Positions 26,144 to 34,079 of a stretch of 64,000 nucleotides of DNA are shown here, piece after piece. A program made the position numbers and the translations under genes. The stretch comes from Nitrospira sp. GTDB lineage: Bacteria; Nitrospirota; Nitrospiria; Nitrospirales; UBA8639. Location of the stretch: contig CP058931.1 in the NCBI GenBank assembly GCA_024760505.1, positions 1,064,001 to 1,128,000 of the forward strand, given 5' to 3'. Position 1 is the first letter of the stretch; each line of letters opens with the position of its first letter. Under the pieces are notes generated by a model. That model was not told the DNA's origin. It did not search any database and worked only from the letters and a program-made list of their open reading frames with translations.

Positions 26144-26341
26144 ATCAAGCGACTGACCGAATAAGTCCAACAGAAAGGACTCACCCTCATCCCGCTCCGG
26201 CTCTATTTCAATGACAGAGGGCGGGTCAAGTTGGAACTTGCCCTTGGGCGTGGGAAGAAAAACTACGACCGGCGGGAAACCATCAAAAAGCGCGAAGCCG
26301 GCCGCGAAATCGACCGCGCCATGAAAGAGTCCCGCTCCTAG
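26144..26341 (+). pseudogene. displaced 3' end of smpB (duplicate)
   Basis: In the SmpB frame this segment reads the last 63 codons of SmpB after one in-frame TAA (26162-26164), ending with a TAG at the matching place. From KGLTLIPLRLYFND to the stop, nine codons differ from the intact gene and all nine are synonymous. There is no start codon or 5' part. It most likely is the former 3' end of smpB pushed downstream when another DNA, carrying its own 3' end, recombined into the gene. The similarity continues through the following repeat to about 26729. Confidence 0.85.
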
Positions 26342-26534
26342 GAAATGGGTTGGGCCTGTCCGGAAATCGGGGCCTTGGTAAATGACGGCAGAACCAACCT
26401 CCTTGTACCTTCCTGGAAATATTTCCAATCGGCTCCGCTGGTGTTATTTCCAAAAGATGTTGGGGCAGGGAATTGGGCGCCAATTAAAGTCATTCCAATA
26501 AACTTCCACTTTGTTTATGAGTGAAAAACCGCAA

Positions 26535-26723
26535 GTGCCGGGTTTCGGCCCGGCAGCCGAGCCACTTTTGTTCCGGCAAAAGTAGCCAAAACCATTGACG
26601 CCCCGCCCGGACTCATCAGATGAGACGAACGCAGGTCTCGAGAGGGCGGGCCAACTCGCTGTGCTCAAACAGGGCCCGCCAGTTGCTGGGAGCGTTCGTC
26701 TCTAGGCCCGGGCGGCAGGCGTC
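26535..26723 (+). repeat. structured dispersed repeat, copy B
   Basis: This second copy lies in the same orientation 764 bases from copy A and is highly similar. Stem II is GAGACGAACGC (26622-26632) with GCGTTCGTCTC (26692-26702). Relative to copy A, one A-T pair has become C-G by change on both arms, so pairing is preserved. Stems I and III are unchanged. Confidence 0.85.
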
Positions 26724-26865
26724 AGACAAGGGGAGAAATGGGACGACAGGGAATTCCATATTACAAGCTAACCTATACTAGCTTGACTTCAAAACAGAAA
26801 TGTTTGGGAAATAATTTGGAATCACTATAGTCGGATTATTGGCAATGTGGAAAATAATAGACCGA

Positions 26866-27159
26866 TCATAAGGGAAACTTCCAAGATAGCTGCTCCTGTT
26901 GGGTGCTCCTTTCTTTAGCCTGAATGCGAAATTGTTTTCTTTCTTCTTCTGAATAATCTGGGGAAGCCCATACAAGGTTCCAATCCCTCAATGGTTTTCT
27001 TGGATAGTCATCGTGGGTTTGCTCCTTTTCGTCCCATGTCTCAATACGGTTGGGTGGTGGAGAAGGGAGATTTTCCAAAGGACCGTTAGCGGCCCATCCT
27101 CCGTCAATCCATCCTTCTGGCGTGAGATGGTAACGTGAATTGACGGTGTCGGATCCCAT
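26866..27159 (-). CDS. small protein of unknown function
   Basis: Not recognised. The 97-residue frame starts with ATG preceded by a clear Shine-Dalgarno (AAGGAG, 7 bases away), which argues that it is a real gene. The product is soluble, rich in Trp, Pro and charged residues (DGGWAANGPLENLPSPPPNR, then DYSEEERKQFRIQAKER). It is the most promoter-distal of several small minus-strand genes in this accessory region. Confidence 0.55.
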   Translation of the reverse strand: MGSDTVNSRYHLTPEGWIDGGWAANGPLENLPSPPPNRIETWDEKEQTHDDYPRKPLRDWNLVWASPDYSEEERKQFRIQAKERSTQQEQLSWKFPL

Positions 27160-27337
27160 GTATAGTCTCCTTGTTGCCCTTAATTATTTCGTTAGAAACC
27201 TAATCCTTTTATGTGAAAAGGGAATAATAAGCATTTTTCTTTGAGTGATAATATAACTTACGTAAAGCCAATGTTTATCTTGTTCACCATCATGGGAATT
27301 AATGAGTAGTTTCAAAATTTTCAAAATGCCGAATTAT

Positions 27338-27775
27338 TTATCGTAAAACTTGCTCACAATTAAATTGTTTCGCTATATATGCCAAACTGTGAATCACCAT
27401 GTCATCAAGTTCTCTAATGCATTTCAAATAATCTACTTTCCTTTTTTCACTAGAAATGCCTCCAAACTGAAACGCCTGATTACTATGAGGCCCACCGTAA
27501 ATTTCCACTATTACGGAATATTGACTGTGCACGTATTCTGAAAAATTTTTATAGGTTTTATCCAAGGCTGCTTTGCCCTGGGTAGGGGTTAGATGTTCTT
27601 CCTCTCATACCCGTGCACTGGCATTGCGGATTTTTTTGATAAAACACGGTTGGTGCCTTTTTCCAAAGGGCCAACAATAGGCGGTTCCCGAAAATTTTGA
27701 AGGAATTTTTCCACTGTTTGAGATACTTCAGGATATTTTTCGAGAAGGAAATCAATTTCATTAACACAATCTAAA
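27338..27775 (-). pseudogene. C-terminal part of a split, frameshifted gene (DUF5677-like)
   Basis: One frame gives DCVNEIDFLLEKYPEVSQTV and onward to GYERKNI and a stop. A neighbouring frame resumes within a few codons (near 27590-27605) with EHLTPTQGKAALDKTYKNFS and runs to 27338. Together they form one domain broken by a frameshift and lacking a start. The pattern (conserved YVH, YGGP) resembles DUF5677-type proteins. The 79-residue fragment at 29446-29685 looks like the missing N-terminal part, so a 1.67-kb block interrupts the gene. The family name is from memory of the pattern. Confidence 0.65.
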
Positions 27776-27832
27776 CTTCTTTTACCTAAAATTCTGAATG
27801 TCGCCTGCTATCAGAGGATTTTCCATTGATGA

Positions 27833-28237
27833 TTAAACATTTGCTTCTTCTACTGGACCACCAAAATCAACGGCCTTTTGAATGCGATTAACCACTGCTT
27901 CTTTGGCGAGGATAAGAGCCTTAGCTACCTCAAACTCAATCCTATTGGTATCAGTTTTTTTATAATATGGACTCCCTTCATCTAAAAACAAAAAGGTCCA
28001 TGCTGCAAAAACCTCAAATGGAATTTCCAGTCCTTCAAACTTTTTTCCAACGTGTGAAGTTGAATCATCTAAATTGCTCATCCAGAAACTGAATGTGTTG
28101 GATAAACCTTCTAGGCCCGGTTGTAAATTTTTCGCCTTTTGAAATAGTTCTACTGCCTGTGCCACAAACTGCCTGGTGAACACTTCCCCATATTTTGTAG
28201 AAATTAAAAGCTTGAAAATCCAGGATAAATAAAACAA
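27833..28237 (-). CDS. small protein of unknown function, start uncertain
   Basis: Not recognised. The 134-residue frame can start only at TTG (28237); the same frame is open further upstream to about 28290 without ATG or GTG. It begins with a hydrophobic stretch (FYLSWIFKLLIS) and contains FEVFAAWTFLFLDEGSPYYKK and a C-terminal helical region (KALILAKEAVVNRIQKA). It could be a fragment of a larger gene broken by a frameshift near 28290. It lies inside the block that splits the DUF5677-like gene. Confidence 0.4.
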   Translation of the reverse strand: MFYLSWIFKLLISTKYGEVFTRQFVAQAVELFQKAKNLQPGLEGLSNTFSFWMSNLDDSTSHVGKKFEGLEIPFEVFAAWTFLFLDEGSPYYKKTDTNRIEFEVAKALILAKEAVVNRIQKAVDFGGPVEEANV

Positions 28238-28260
28238 AATCCATGCTTGGGTACAGTCTT

Positions 28261-28563
28261 TTAATTCATTCCATTTTTCTTCCTCTTAATTCTGACCATA
28301 CCCAATGTATGGGATTCAAGGACAACCCCATGTTTGAATTTCTTGAGCAGGTCGGAAACAACCTTTGCCCCAAACGCTACAGAATTATTTGAATAAAGGG
28401 AAGCAGGAAAGGAAAAGGAATTGCTCAGGGCTAAGAACTTAGGACCGTTGGGGGGTCTTTTGCGTGTAGTAAGTTTGGCATCCAGAAATGAAATTTTTGG
28501 TATCAGGGGAAATTCAACTTTTAGTGTGCCTGAGAGTGGCCTATTTTGATGGTTTGCAATCAC
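28261..28563 (-). CDS. possible small gene, low support
   Basis: Not recognised. A 100-residue frame begins MIANHQNRPLSGTLKVEF and overlaps the end of the Cys-rich small gene by 23 bases. Its end runs into the neighbouring frame at 28290 that leads to the 27833-28237 protein, so the two may once have been one reading frame. The composition (basic, Ser-rich) is not convincing. Confidence 0.25.
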   Translation of the reverse strand: MIANHQNRPLSGTLKVEFPLIPKISFLDAKLTTRKRPPNGPKFLALSNSFSFPASLYSNNSVAFGAKVVSDLLKKFKHGVVLESHTLGMVRIKRKKNGMN

Positions 28564-28744
28564 ATGGGACTTTAGGGTCGTTTAAAGGAACAGGAGCATG
28601 AAATATATGTTTTGGATTTCCATCACACTCCCAATGTCTCCAAAATTCAGGATTTCCATCTTCCCTATTTATGGACCAATTATACTTTGGGGAAGCATCA
28701 GCCTGGCATTTATCGTCGAATAAACATTTAATGTTCATTATCAT
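28541..28744 (-). CDS. small cysteine-containing protein of unknown function
   Basis: Not recognised. The 67 residues contain five Cys (near positions 8, 13, 40, 61 and 63) and several His and Trp, with segments WSINREDGNPEFWRHWECDG and FHAPVPLNDPKVPCDCKPSK. A small metal-binding fold is possible. The start may be the first or second ATG of MIMN; the upstream Shine-Dalgarno is weak (AGGGTGA). It lies in the same transcript direction as the PIN gene. Confidence 0.4.
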   Translation of the reverse strand: MIMNIKCLFDDKCQADASPKYNWSINREDGNPEFWRHWECDGNPKHIFHAPVPLNDPKVPCDCKPSK

Positions 28745-28939
28745 AATGGTTCACCCTAAAAAGGTTTCTGTATCGGGCCTTTGGGGTAAATACAAGGTTG
28801 GAAACCCTACAAAATTCGGTGAATAAAGGAAAGCAGAAAAAGAATGGAAATGAGGGGGCAGTTAAAAACGTTGGAAGCCCTGGAACCCGCCAGGCTCTTT
28901 TTATGCCCAAGTGGTTACTTTGCTAAACCTATCTTCCTG

Positions 28940-29446
28940 CTATGAACCTTCAGCCTGCTTCGTATAGATCTTCCACTCGTCCAGTAATTCCAAAAACTCA
29001 CTAGGCAAAAGAACCAAAATCCCACAGATATTTCTTAAATCCCTTGCCTTTCTCAGGATGCCCTTATCAACTGTAATAAAATAAACTCCACCTTCTTTTT
29101 TAGCCCTCAAGATGTGCTCAGTGTCTTTTTCATGTTTTTCCCGTTTTCCATTACCAGTTAAGACCCTGAGAATTTCTTCCTTAATTAGGAGTTCATCGTC
29201 TGTTAGTGAAAAATTCCTACTATATAGTTGCCTACTAGCCAGTGATTTTACCCATGAGGGAGTATTTTTATGGGCAATCTCATTTTTTACGGATTCAGAC
29301 ATTAAGATTATTGGTAACTCATCCCTTTCATAGAGTCTAAACAATTTTTCAGAGGCAGAAAACTCTAAATGGTCGCCTGGATTGAATGCACACGCGTCAA
29401 AGTAATTATTAAGGCGATAAGGGTCTGGATATTTTGGAGGAACCAT
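28940..29446 (-). CDS. PIN-domain protein, probable ribonuclease
   Basis: PIN proteins are metal-dependent RNases, often toxins. Started at the ATG at 29446 the protein has 168 residues, with the four acidic positions expected: Asp17 in YFDACAF, Glu56 in SVKNEI, Asp108 in EKDTEHIL and Asp127 in YFITVDKGIL. A TTG three codons upstream is an alternative start. It lies directly at the junction with the truncated gene 29446-29685, so it probably entered with the block that split that gene. No clear antitoxin was recognised next to it. Confidence 0.65.
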   Translation of the reverse strand: MVPPKYPDPYRLNNYFDACAFNPGDHLEFSASEKLFRLYERDELPIILMSESVKNEIAHKNTPSWVKSLASRQLYSRNFSLTDDELLIKEEILRVLTGNGKREKHEKDTEHILRAKKEGGVYFITVDKGILRKARDLRNICGILVLLPSEFLELLDEWKIYTKQAEGS

Positions 29447-29685
29447 TAAATACAACGCCCTATCGTATAGAAATCTATAATCAGTCCATTTTCTTGAAGA
29501 AGCCTTATTGATTTGAGGCTTTGAACAGCTCTAACTGCCTTCAGGTAGGCTACAACTTCAACAGAGACAGTTGAATATTCAAATGCCTGTTTTTCTGAAA
29601 CCCATTCCGGAGTACCAAAGCTAGGACCCACACATTGGCTTTCAATGGTTTTGAGCCATTGATGAATTTTTGAAAGGTTATCCAT
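29446..29685 (-). pseudogene. N-terminal part of the split DUF5677-like gene
   Basis: The 79 residues (MDNLSKIHQWLKTIESQ, then EYSTVSVEVVAYLKAVRAVQ) end abruptly with FYTIGRCI and a stop created at the junction to the PIN gene. The domain at 27338-27775 begins with DCVNEIDFLL. Joined with one lost base, the pieces read GRCI-(Y)-DCVNEIDF, a smooth continuation. Thus this is likely one ancestral gene cut by insertion of 27776-29445. It lies 17 bases after higA, and an independent short gene cannot be excluded. Confidence 0.6.
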
Positions 29686-29702
29686 TAATTTTATGCAGGC
29701 AC

Positions 29703-29990
29703 TTACGGAGAAATCTTAATTTTCCCGGCCTGCTTTCGCATTTCGGCGGAGTCATGCCATGCTTGCATTCGCAACAACAAATCCATGTTGAGATGAAAAG
29801 CCATTTCTACTCGTAGGGCCATTTCCGCTGAAAGCGCGGATTTTTCATTCACTAAATCCGACAAAGTGGCGCGGCGCACACCCAAAACTTCGGCTGCTTT
29901 TGTCACACTTAACCCGAGTTCGTCTATAACTTCCGACTTAATGAACGCGCCCGGATGGGATGGCTTCATCTTGATTTTTAATTCATTCAT
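29703..29990 (-). CDS. higA: HigA-type antitoxin / XRE helix-turn-helix protein
   Basis: HigA antitoxins bind their toxin and repress the operon. The 95 residues carry the family opening KPSHPGAFIKSEVIDELGLS, the helix-turn-helix KAAEVLGVRRATLSDLVNEK near 31-50 and the HigA phrase MALRVEMAFHLNMDLLLRMQ. No recognisable HigB RelE-type toxin adjoins it: upstream is an unfamiliar short frame and downstream a broken gene. It may be orphaned or paired with an unknown toxin. Confidence 0.75.
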   Translation of the reverse strand: MNELKIKMKPSHPGAFIKSEVIDELGLSVTKAAEVLGVRRATLSDLVNEKSALSAEMALRVEMAFHLNMDLLLRMQAWHDSAEMRKQAGKIKISP

Positions 29991-30012
29991 TTTCAGAACA
30001 ACTACTTCATTG

Positions 30013-30246
30013 TTATTCGTCGACCAGCCGTTTCAATCCATTATTTTCTTTAATATGCAACCATTCCCGCTCCTCACAACCAAGACCAGAAGAATTACAA
30101 AGTAAAACCGTGCCAGTAGAAATTAAATCGGGAATTCCCCGGATCAACCAAATAGACCGCCAAGTAGATTCAGAGTCGGAAAGAAGGTGCTTGAGTTTTT
30201 CCAAACCCGGACCACCCTGATAATAACTTTTATTCGAAATAAACAA
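30013..30246 (-). CDS. short unrecognised frame upstream of higA
   Basis: A 77-residue frame with a TTG start reads NKSYYQGGPGLEKLKHLLSD and then STWRSIWLIRGIPDLISTG. It is not HigB-like by eye. It lies 22 bases upstream of higA on the same strand, the place where HigB usually sits. The coding potential is plausible (no stop, normal composition), but the weak start and the adjoining repeat C make it uncertain. Confidence 0.35.
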   Translation of the reverse strand: MFISNKSYYQGGPGLEKLKHLLSDSESTWRSIWLIRGIPDLISTGTVLLCNSSGLGCEEREWLHIKENNGLKRLVDE

Positions 30247-30332
30247 AATCCTCGATTTTTGGCATTCCTATGTCCCCGACAATGGCGAGGGAGAATAATC
30301 CAATAATTGCGACTCTACACTTCCTTTTCCCT

Positions 30333-30523
30333 GACGCCTGCCGCCCGGCCCCATGGGGGGACGCTCCCATCCTCGGCGGGCCTTGTTTGAGTGCAACGAG
30401 TTGGCCCGCCTTCCCATGGTTTGCGTCCGTCCATTCTAATGTGGCCGGGCGGGGCGTCATTGGTTTTGGCTACTTTTGCCGAAACAAAAGTGGCTCGGCT
30501 GCCGGGCCGAAACCCGGCAACAC
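30333..30523 (-). repeat. structured dispersed repeat, copy C (reverse orientation)
   Basis: Read on the minus strand, it repeats the order of copies A and B: the CCGGGTTTCGGCCCGG hairpin, the ACTTTTG / CAAAAGT hairpin, stem I (GACGCC plus CCGCCCGGCC against GGCCGGGCGG and GGCGTC), and stem III GGCGGGCC / GGCCCGCC. Stem II has changed sequence on both sides (GGACGC with GCGTCC), so pairing is kept. The remaining DNA of 30247-30743 holds no gene. Confidence 0.82.
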
Positions 30524-30707
30524 TCGTATAGGCCAATCATTCCAGTTGATGAAATTTTTTGCTCGAACACGCTGGAACATATTTTAAGGGACTATAAATT
30601 CCAACACCTTCAAAAACGCCAATGAAGTGTTTAATCCGGTGGTCTCCGACACCCAAGCCCGGATTTACTAAATGTGCAAGTAGATAACTCCGGACAAAAT
30701 CTATCCG

Positions 30708-30736
30708 TTGCCAACTTTGGAGTGAGCTTCTACACT
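30708..30736 (+). promoter_or_regulatory. promoter with overlapping inverted repeat, AAA ATPase gene
   Basis: TTGCCA (30708-30713), a 17-base spacer and TACACT (30731-30736) predict a start near 30743, one base before the ATG at 30744, so the message would be leaderless; no Shine-Dalgarno is visible. An inverted repeat AGTGAG (30721-30726) / CTCACT (30735-30740) overlaps the -10, a typical operator position. Confidence 0.5.
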
Positions 30737-30743
30737 CACTGCT

Positions 30744-31655
30744 ATGTCCGTCATCTATGATAAATATGATTCACCCAATCCGGCGGCGCCGGCTTTTCGA
30801 CCTGGAGATTTCCAAGGCCGTGAGGGATTAGTCCGCAATATGTTGCGGCGGTTGGAACGAGGGGAATCTTTGAGCCTTGTTGGGGGGCCAAAGTTAGGTA
30901 AAACCTCGTTGTTGCTTCACCTTGCCTGGCAACTGAATCATGCGGGGCCATCTTCCAAGTCCACCGGTCCTTCTGCGTTGTACGTGGATGTTGCCGACGA
31001 GGCTGATTGGAAACGATTCCATTCCCGCCCTCCAAATCCTGACACCATTCTTCTCCTTGATAACTGTGACCGGCTGGTTGAAGGGAAGACTCGTTCGCTT
31101 TCAGACATTGATCTTTTGCCTGGAGGATCCACGGTCTTTGCCGGAGCACGGGCATGGCGGGAGGTGGTGAGAGAAGGCAATTTGCCACACACACTGAAGT
31201 TGATCCCCTTGTCGGTGTTTTTGGAAAAAGAGGCCCAGCAGCTATTCAGTCCGGACCTTTCCACAGAACAGCAGTCCACCGTCTTCACCTATGCCGGGAC
31301 TCATCCCTATATCTTCAAGCTATTCCAGGCTGCATTCCTGCATGAAGAAATCCATATTCCGACGGAACAGATTGCCAGCGAGGTGAAACAATCCCTCTCC
31401 TCCTTTTTCCAAGATTGTCTCGATCAACTGCGGGAACCTCTCGAACATCAAGTGCTGACCTTTGTGATTGAAGCAAACAAACCGGTGAACCCAAGAGAGG
31501 TGGCGCGGGCCGTTGGGCTGCCGACGATCAAGCCTGTCGCGGATACGCTGTGTACGTTGGGGCTGGTCAGCCGCTGGATTCGGGGTGAAGAAGCCACGCT
31601 TTCAGTAAGCAGTCGGTTGTTTAACGAATGGTATAGGGAAACGGTGATTTCCTAA
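30744..31655 (+). CDS. AAA ATPase with C-terminal winged helix, unknown role
   Basis: The 303 residues have an N-terminal Walker A GGPKLGKTSLL near 47-57 and Walker B TILLLDNCDRL near 100. A helical lid (HPYIFKLFQAAF) and a winged-helix-like end (NPREVARAVGLPTIKPVADT) follow. This layout matches the archaeal-ATPase/Orc1-like STAND-type group, often found near mobile DNA; the true substrate is unknown. It borders the accessory region and precedes engB by 89 bases on the same strand. Confidence 0.7.
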   Translation: MSVIYDKYDSPNPAAPAFRPGDFQGREGLVRNMLRRLERGESLSLVGGPKLGKTSLLLHLAWQLNHAGPSSKSTGPSALYVDVADEADWKRFHSRPPNPDTILLLDNCDRLVEGKTRSLSDIDLLPGGSTVFAGARAWREVVREGNLPHTLKLIPLSVFLEKEAQQLFSPDLSTEQQSTVFTYAGTHPYIFKLFQAAFLHEEIHIPTEQIASEVKQSLSSFFQDCLDQLREPLEHQVLTFVIEANKPVNPREVARAVGLPTIKPVADTLCTLGLVSRWIRGEEATLSVSSRLFNEWYRETVIS

Positions 31656-31744
31656 GATATGATGGCCCGGTGGCCTCATGATGAGCCAAACAGGATGGGC
31701 ATCAATTGCTCTATTGGTCTGTACATGAAAAAGAGGAACTCTTC

Positions 31745-32356
31745 GTGGGAGCGTTTAAAATATTTTCTGCTGAATTCAAGGCGAGTTGCGGGACGGTTGA
31801 GCAATTTCTAAAACCGACGCTTCCGGAAGTGGCCATCGTCGGCCGTTCCAATGTCGGGAAATCGTCGGCCATTAATTGTTTGGTGAATCAGAAAGGGTTG
31901 GCCAAGGTCGGCAAGACCCCTGGAAAAACGCAAACCATTAATTTTTTTGAGATTGCCACGAACGGCCCACGTTTTATGCTGGTCGATCTTCCCGGATACG
32001 GATTTGCCAAAGTGCCTGAACGGATTCGAGAGCTCTGGGGTCCCCTGATTGAAGAATATTTGCGGACACGCAAGAATTTACAGGGTGTGGTAGTGCTGGT
32101 GGATTCCCGGCGAGTGCAGGAATCGGATCGGGCGATGGTCGAGTGGCTCATGCGGCTGAAGATTCCGGTGATGGTGGTGGCCACCAAGGCGGATAAGGTC
32201 ACAAGGGGTCACCGCCAGGCTGCGCTGAGGGAATTGCGTGAAGGTTTGGGTATGGAGGAGGACCCGCTTTTCCTGTCGGCCTATACCGGGGAAGGCAAAC
32301 AGTTGCTGCTTGACCAGTTGCGAGAGGTGCTGACTCTGGACGCTCCCCTTCCCTAA
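31745..32356 (+). CDS. engB: ribosome biogenesis GTPase EngB (YsxC/YihA)
   Basis: EngB is a GTPase needed for 50S subunit assembly. The GTG at 31745 is chosen because a Shine-Dalgarno (GAGGA) lies 8 bases upstream and the resulting 203 residues fit the family; a TTG start 13 codons earlier is possible. Motifs are G1 GRSNVGKSS, G2 KTPGKTQTINFF, G3 DLPGYGFA and G4 TKADK. The stop codon touches the left end of a small inverted-repeat element. Confidence 0.95.
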   Translation: MGAFKIFSAEFKASCGTVEQFLKPTLPEVAIVGRSNVGKSSAINCLVNQKGLAKVGKTPGKTQTINFFEIATNGPRFMLVDLPGYGFAKVPERIRELWGPLIEEYLRTRKNLQGVVVLVDSRRVQESDRAMVEWLMRLKIPVMVVATKADKVTRGHRQAALRELREGLGMEEDPLFLSAYTGEGKQLLLDQLREVLTLDAPLP

Positions 32357-32514
32357 GGGAGTGTTGAAAAAGGCTGCCAGCGGCGTTCCCTGCCTTTGCC
32401 GGAGCGGCTTCGCGCAGGCAGGTCGCCGCGTGGTCGTGCTCACGTACTCCTCCGTTCGCTCCGCTCGCCCAAACGGCTGCGGCCTTGCTGGACGAGCCTT
32501 TTTGAACACTCCCT
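32356..32514. mobile_element. 159-base MITE-like element
   Basis: The ends are inverted repeats of 20 bases with one mismatch: AGGGAGTGTTGAAAAAGG at the left and its complement at 32495-32514. The interior is GC-rich and shows no gene. No target-site duplication was seen. Because the ends pair as a hairpin finishing in a run of T, it may also stop transcription after engB. The rest of the gap to 32786 holds nothing recognised. Confidence 0.65.
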
Positions 32515-32786
32515 TGTTTTTCCACGTGCGAGGTTCTGTTCAAGAATCTAAAGATTAAAAGGAAAAACACGGGGAACATTCAACAGCCTCCGAATCTCAT
32601 TCTTTCGGTATCCGCCACATATGGTTTTCCTGCCTGGTTTCATGTCGAAGTTGAAGAACTTCCCTAAGATCTCCTATTCTGACGGGTCCCCCAATTTTTC
32701 ATATGTTGTCTATTCATGCACGGCCGGCGAATGGAATAGCCACCTCTCCCTGTGTATTTATTCATTTCTCAATTTGAAGGAAAGCT

Positions 32787-33989
32787 ATGCCACTGTTTGG
32801 TGATAGGAATACACCCATGACTTTCAACCCTCCCTCCAGACTTGATCGGATTGGGCCATCGCAGATTCGCGAAAACATGCGGATTGCCATGGAGCATGAA
32901 GCGATTAACCTGGCTCAAGGCCGTCCCGACTTTCCCACCGCACCTGTGGTGAAGCAAGCCGCAATTGATGCCATTGCCAATGATCACAATCAATATTCGG
33001 TGACCTGGGGATTGGCAGAGTTGCGGGAAGCCATTGCCAGGCATGTGCACGAACGCCACGGTCTCACCTTTGACCCCGAGACAGAGATCACCATTACCTG
33101 TGGTGTGACGGAAGCGATTGTGGCGGCTATGCTGGCATTAGTCGAGAGTGGTGATGAAGTCATCATTATCGAACCCGCACATGAAAACTATGTTCCGGCT
33201 GTGTATTTTGCCAGCGGTACGCCACGATTTGTCACGCTCCGTCCACCTGATTACGCGGTACCTCTGGATGAACTTCGGTCAGCCATCAACCCTCGCACCA
33301 GGGCCATTATTCTGAATACTCCCCATAATCCCTCCGGCCATGTGTTCACGCGGGATGAACTGAACGCCATCCTGGCTCTGGCCGATCAGCATGGGATCTA
33401 TGTGGTAACGGATGAAATTTATGATCATTTGTACTACGAACCCTATCGGCATATTGCCCCGGCAACGCTGGCGCCGGACTGGAAAGGTCTGGTCGTCACC
33501 GGAGGCCTGTCAAAAATCTACGCGGCAACGGGGTGGCGTCTTGGGTATGTTCTGGCTTCAAAGGATGTGACGACGGCAATCCGCACGGTACATGATTACC
33601 TCACGATCTGTGCGCCCACGCCCTTTCAATATGCGGCGGTCGCGGCTTTGGCCTTACCCGAGACTTACTACACCGACTTACGAGCGAGATTCCTTCGGCG
33701 TCGGGATCTCACTATGCAGATGCTGACCGACAGTGGGTTTGAACCCTATGTACCTCAAGGGGCCTATTACCTTTTAGCCGGCTATGGGCCTTGGGAACAT
33801 CAGGGTGATTCCCAATCGTTTGCCACCCGGTTGATCACCGAAGCGAAGGTGGCAGTGGTTCCAGGCAGCGCGTTTTATTACCAGGCGACAGATCTGGGAC
33901 AACACCTCGTTCGTTTTGCCTTTGCCAAAACGAGCCAGGTCCTCAAACAAGCCGGTGAGAATCTCGCAAAGGCGTTTCACAAACGCTGA
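32787..33989 (+). CDS. PLP-dependent aminotransferase, class I/II
   Basis: Fold-type I aminotransferase of 400 residues, related to aspartate/kynurenine aminotransferases. Visible are NLAQGRPDFP near the start, the cofactor-region HNQYSVTWGLAELREA, NTPHNPSGHVF, the PLP-contact VTDEIYDHLYYE and the Schiff-base lysine in TGGLSKIYAATGWRLGY (near 238). The ATG at 32787 has a Shine-Dalgarno (GAAGGA); another ATG 10 codons on is possible. Substrate cannot be told from sequence alone. Confidence 0.88.
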   Translation: MPLFGDRNTPMTFNPPSRLDRIGPSQIRENMRIAMEHEAINLAQGRPDFPTAPVVKQAAIDAIANDHNQYSVTWGLAELREAIARHVHERHGLTFDPETEITITCGVTEAIVAAMLALVESGDEVIIIEPAHENYVPAVYFASGTPRFVTLRPPDYAVPLDELRSAINPRTRAIILNTPHNPSGHVFTRDELNAILALADQHGIYVVTDEIYDHLYYEPYRHIAPATLAPDWKGLVVTGGLSKIYAATGWRLGYVLASKDVTTAIRTVHDYLTICAPTPFQYAAVAALALPETYYTDLRARFLRRRDLTMQMLTDSGFEPYVPQGAYYLLAGYGPWEHQGDSQSFATRLITEAKVAVVPGSAFYYQATDLGQHLVRFAFAKTSQVLKQAGENLAKAFHKR

Positions 33990-34079
33990 GGGAGAAACGA
34001 CCGGAACGGATTCACGACCCCCTCATGAAAACCCTCGCAACTCCAAACCAACTGACTAGTTTAGAGAAGGGAATAGTGT

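Noticed and set aside
26099..26668. Minus-strand frames opposite the displaced smpB end and repeat B
   Set aside because: They are antisense to the SmpB codons and the stems of the repeat; the same peptides appear at each repeat copy, as expected from repeated DNA.
25771..26723. CRISPR array
   Set aside because: Only two long, near-identical units about 765 bases apart, each with internal stems; there are no short regular repeats with unique spacers and no cas genes.
28390..28890. Weak A-rich similarity between two stretches near 28396 and 28825
   Set aside because: The match is limited to low-complexity purine-rich DNA and has gaps.
28728..28910. 60-residue frame upstream of the Cys-rich small gene
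   Set aside because: It is rich in Phe and Pro with no ribosome site and looks like translation of A-rich DNA in reverse.
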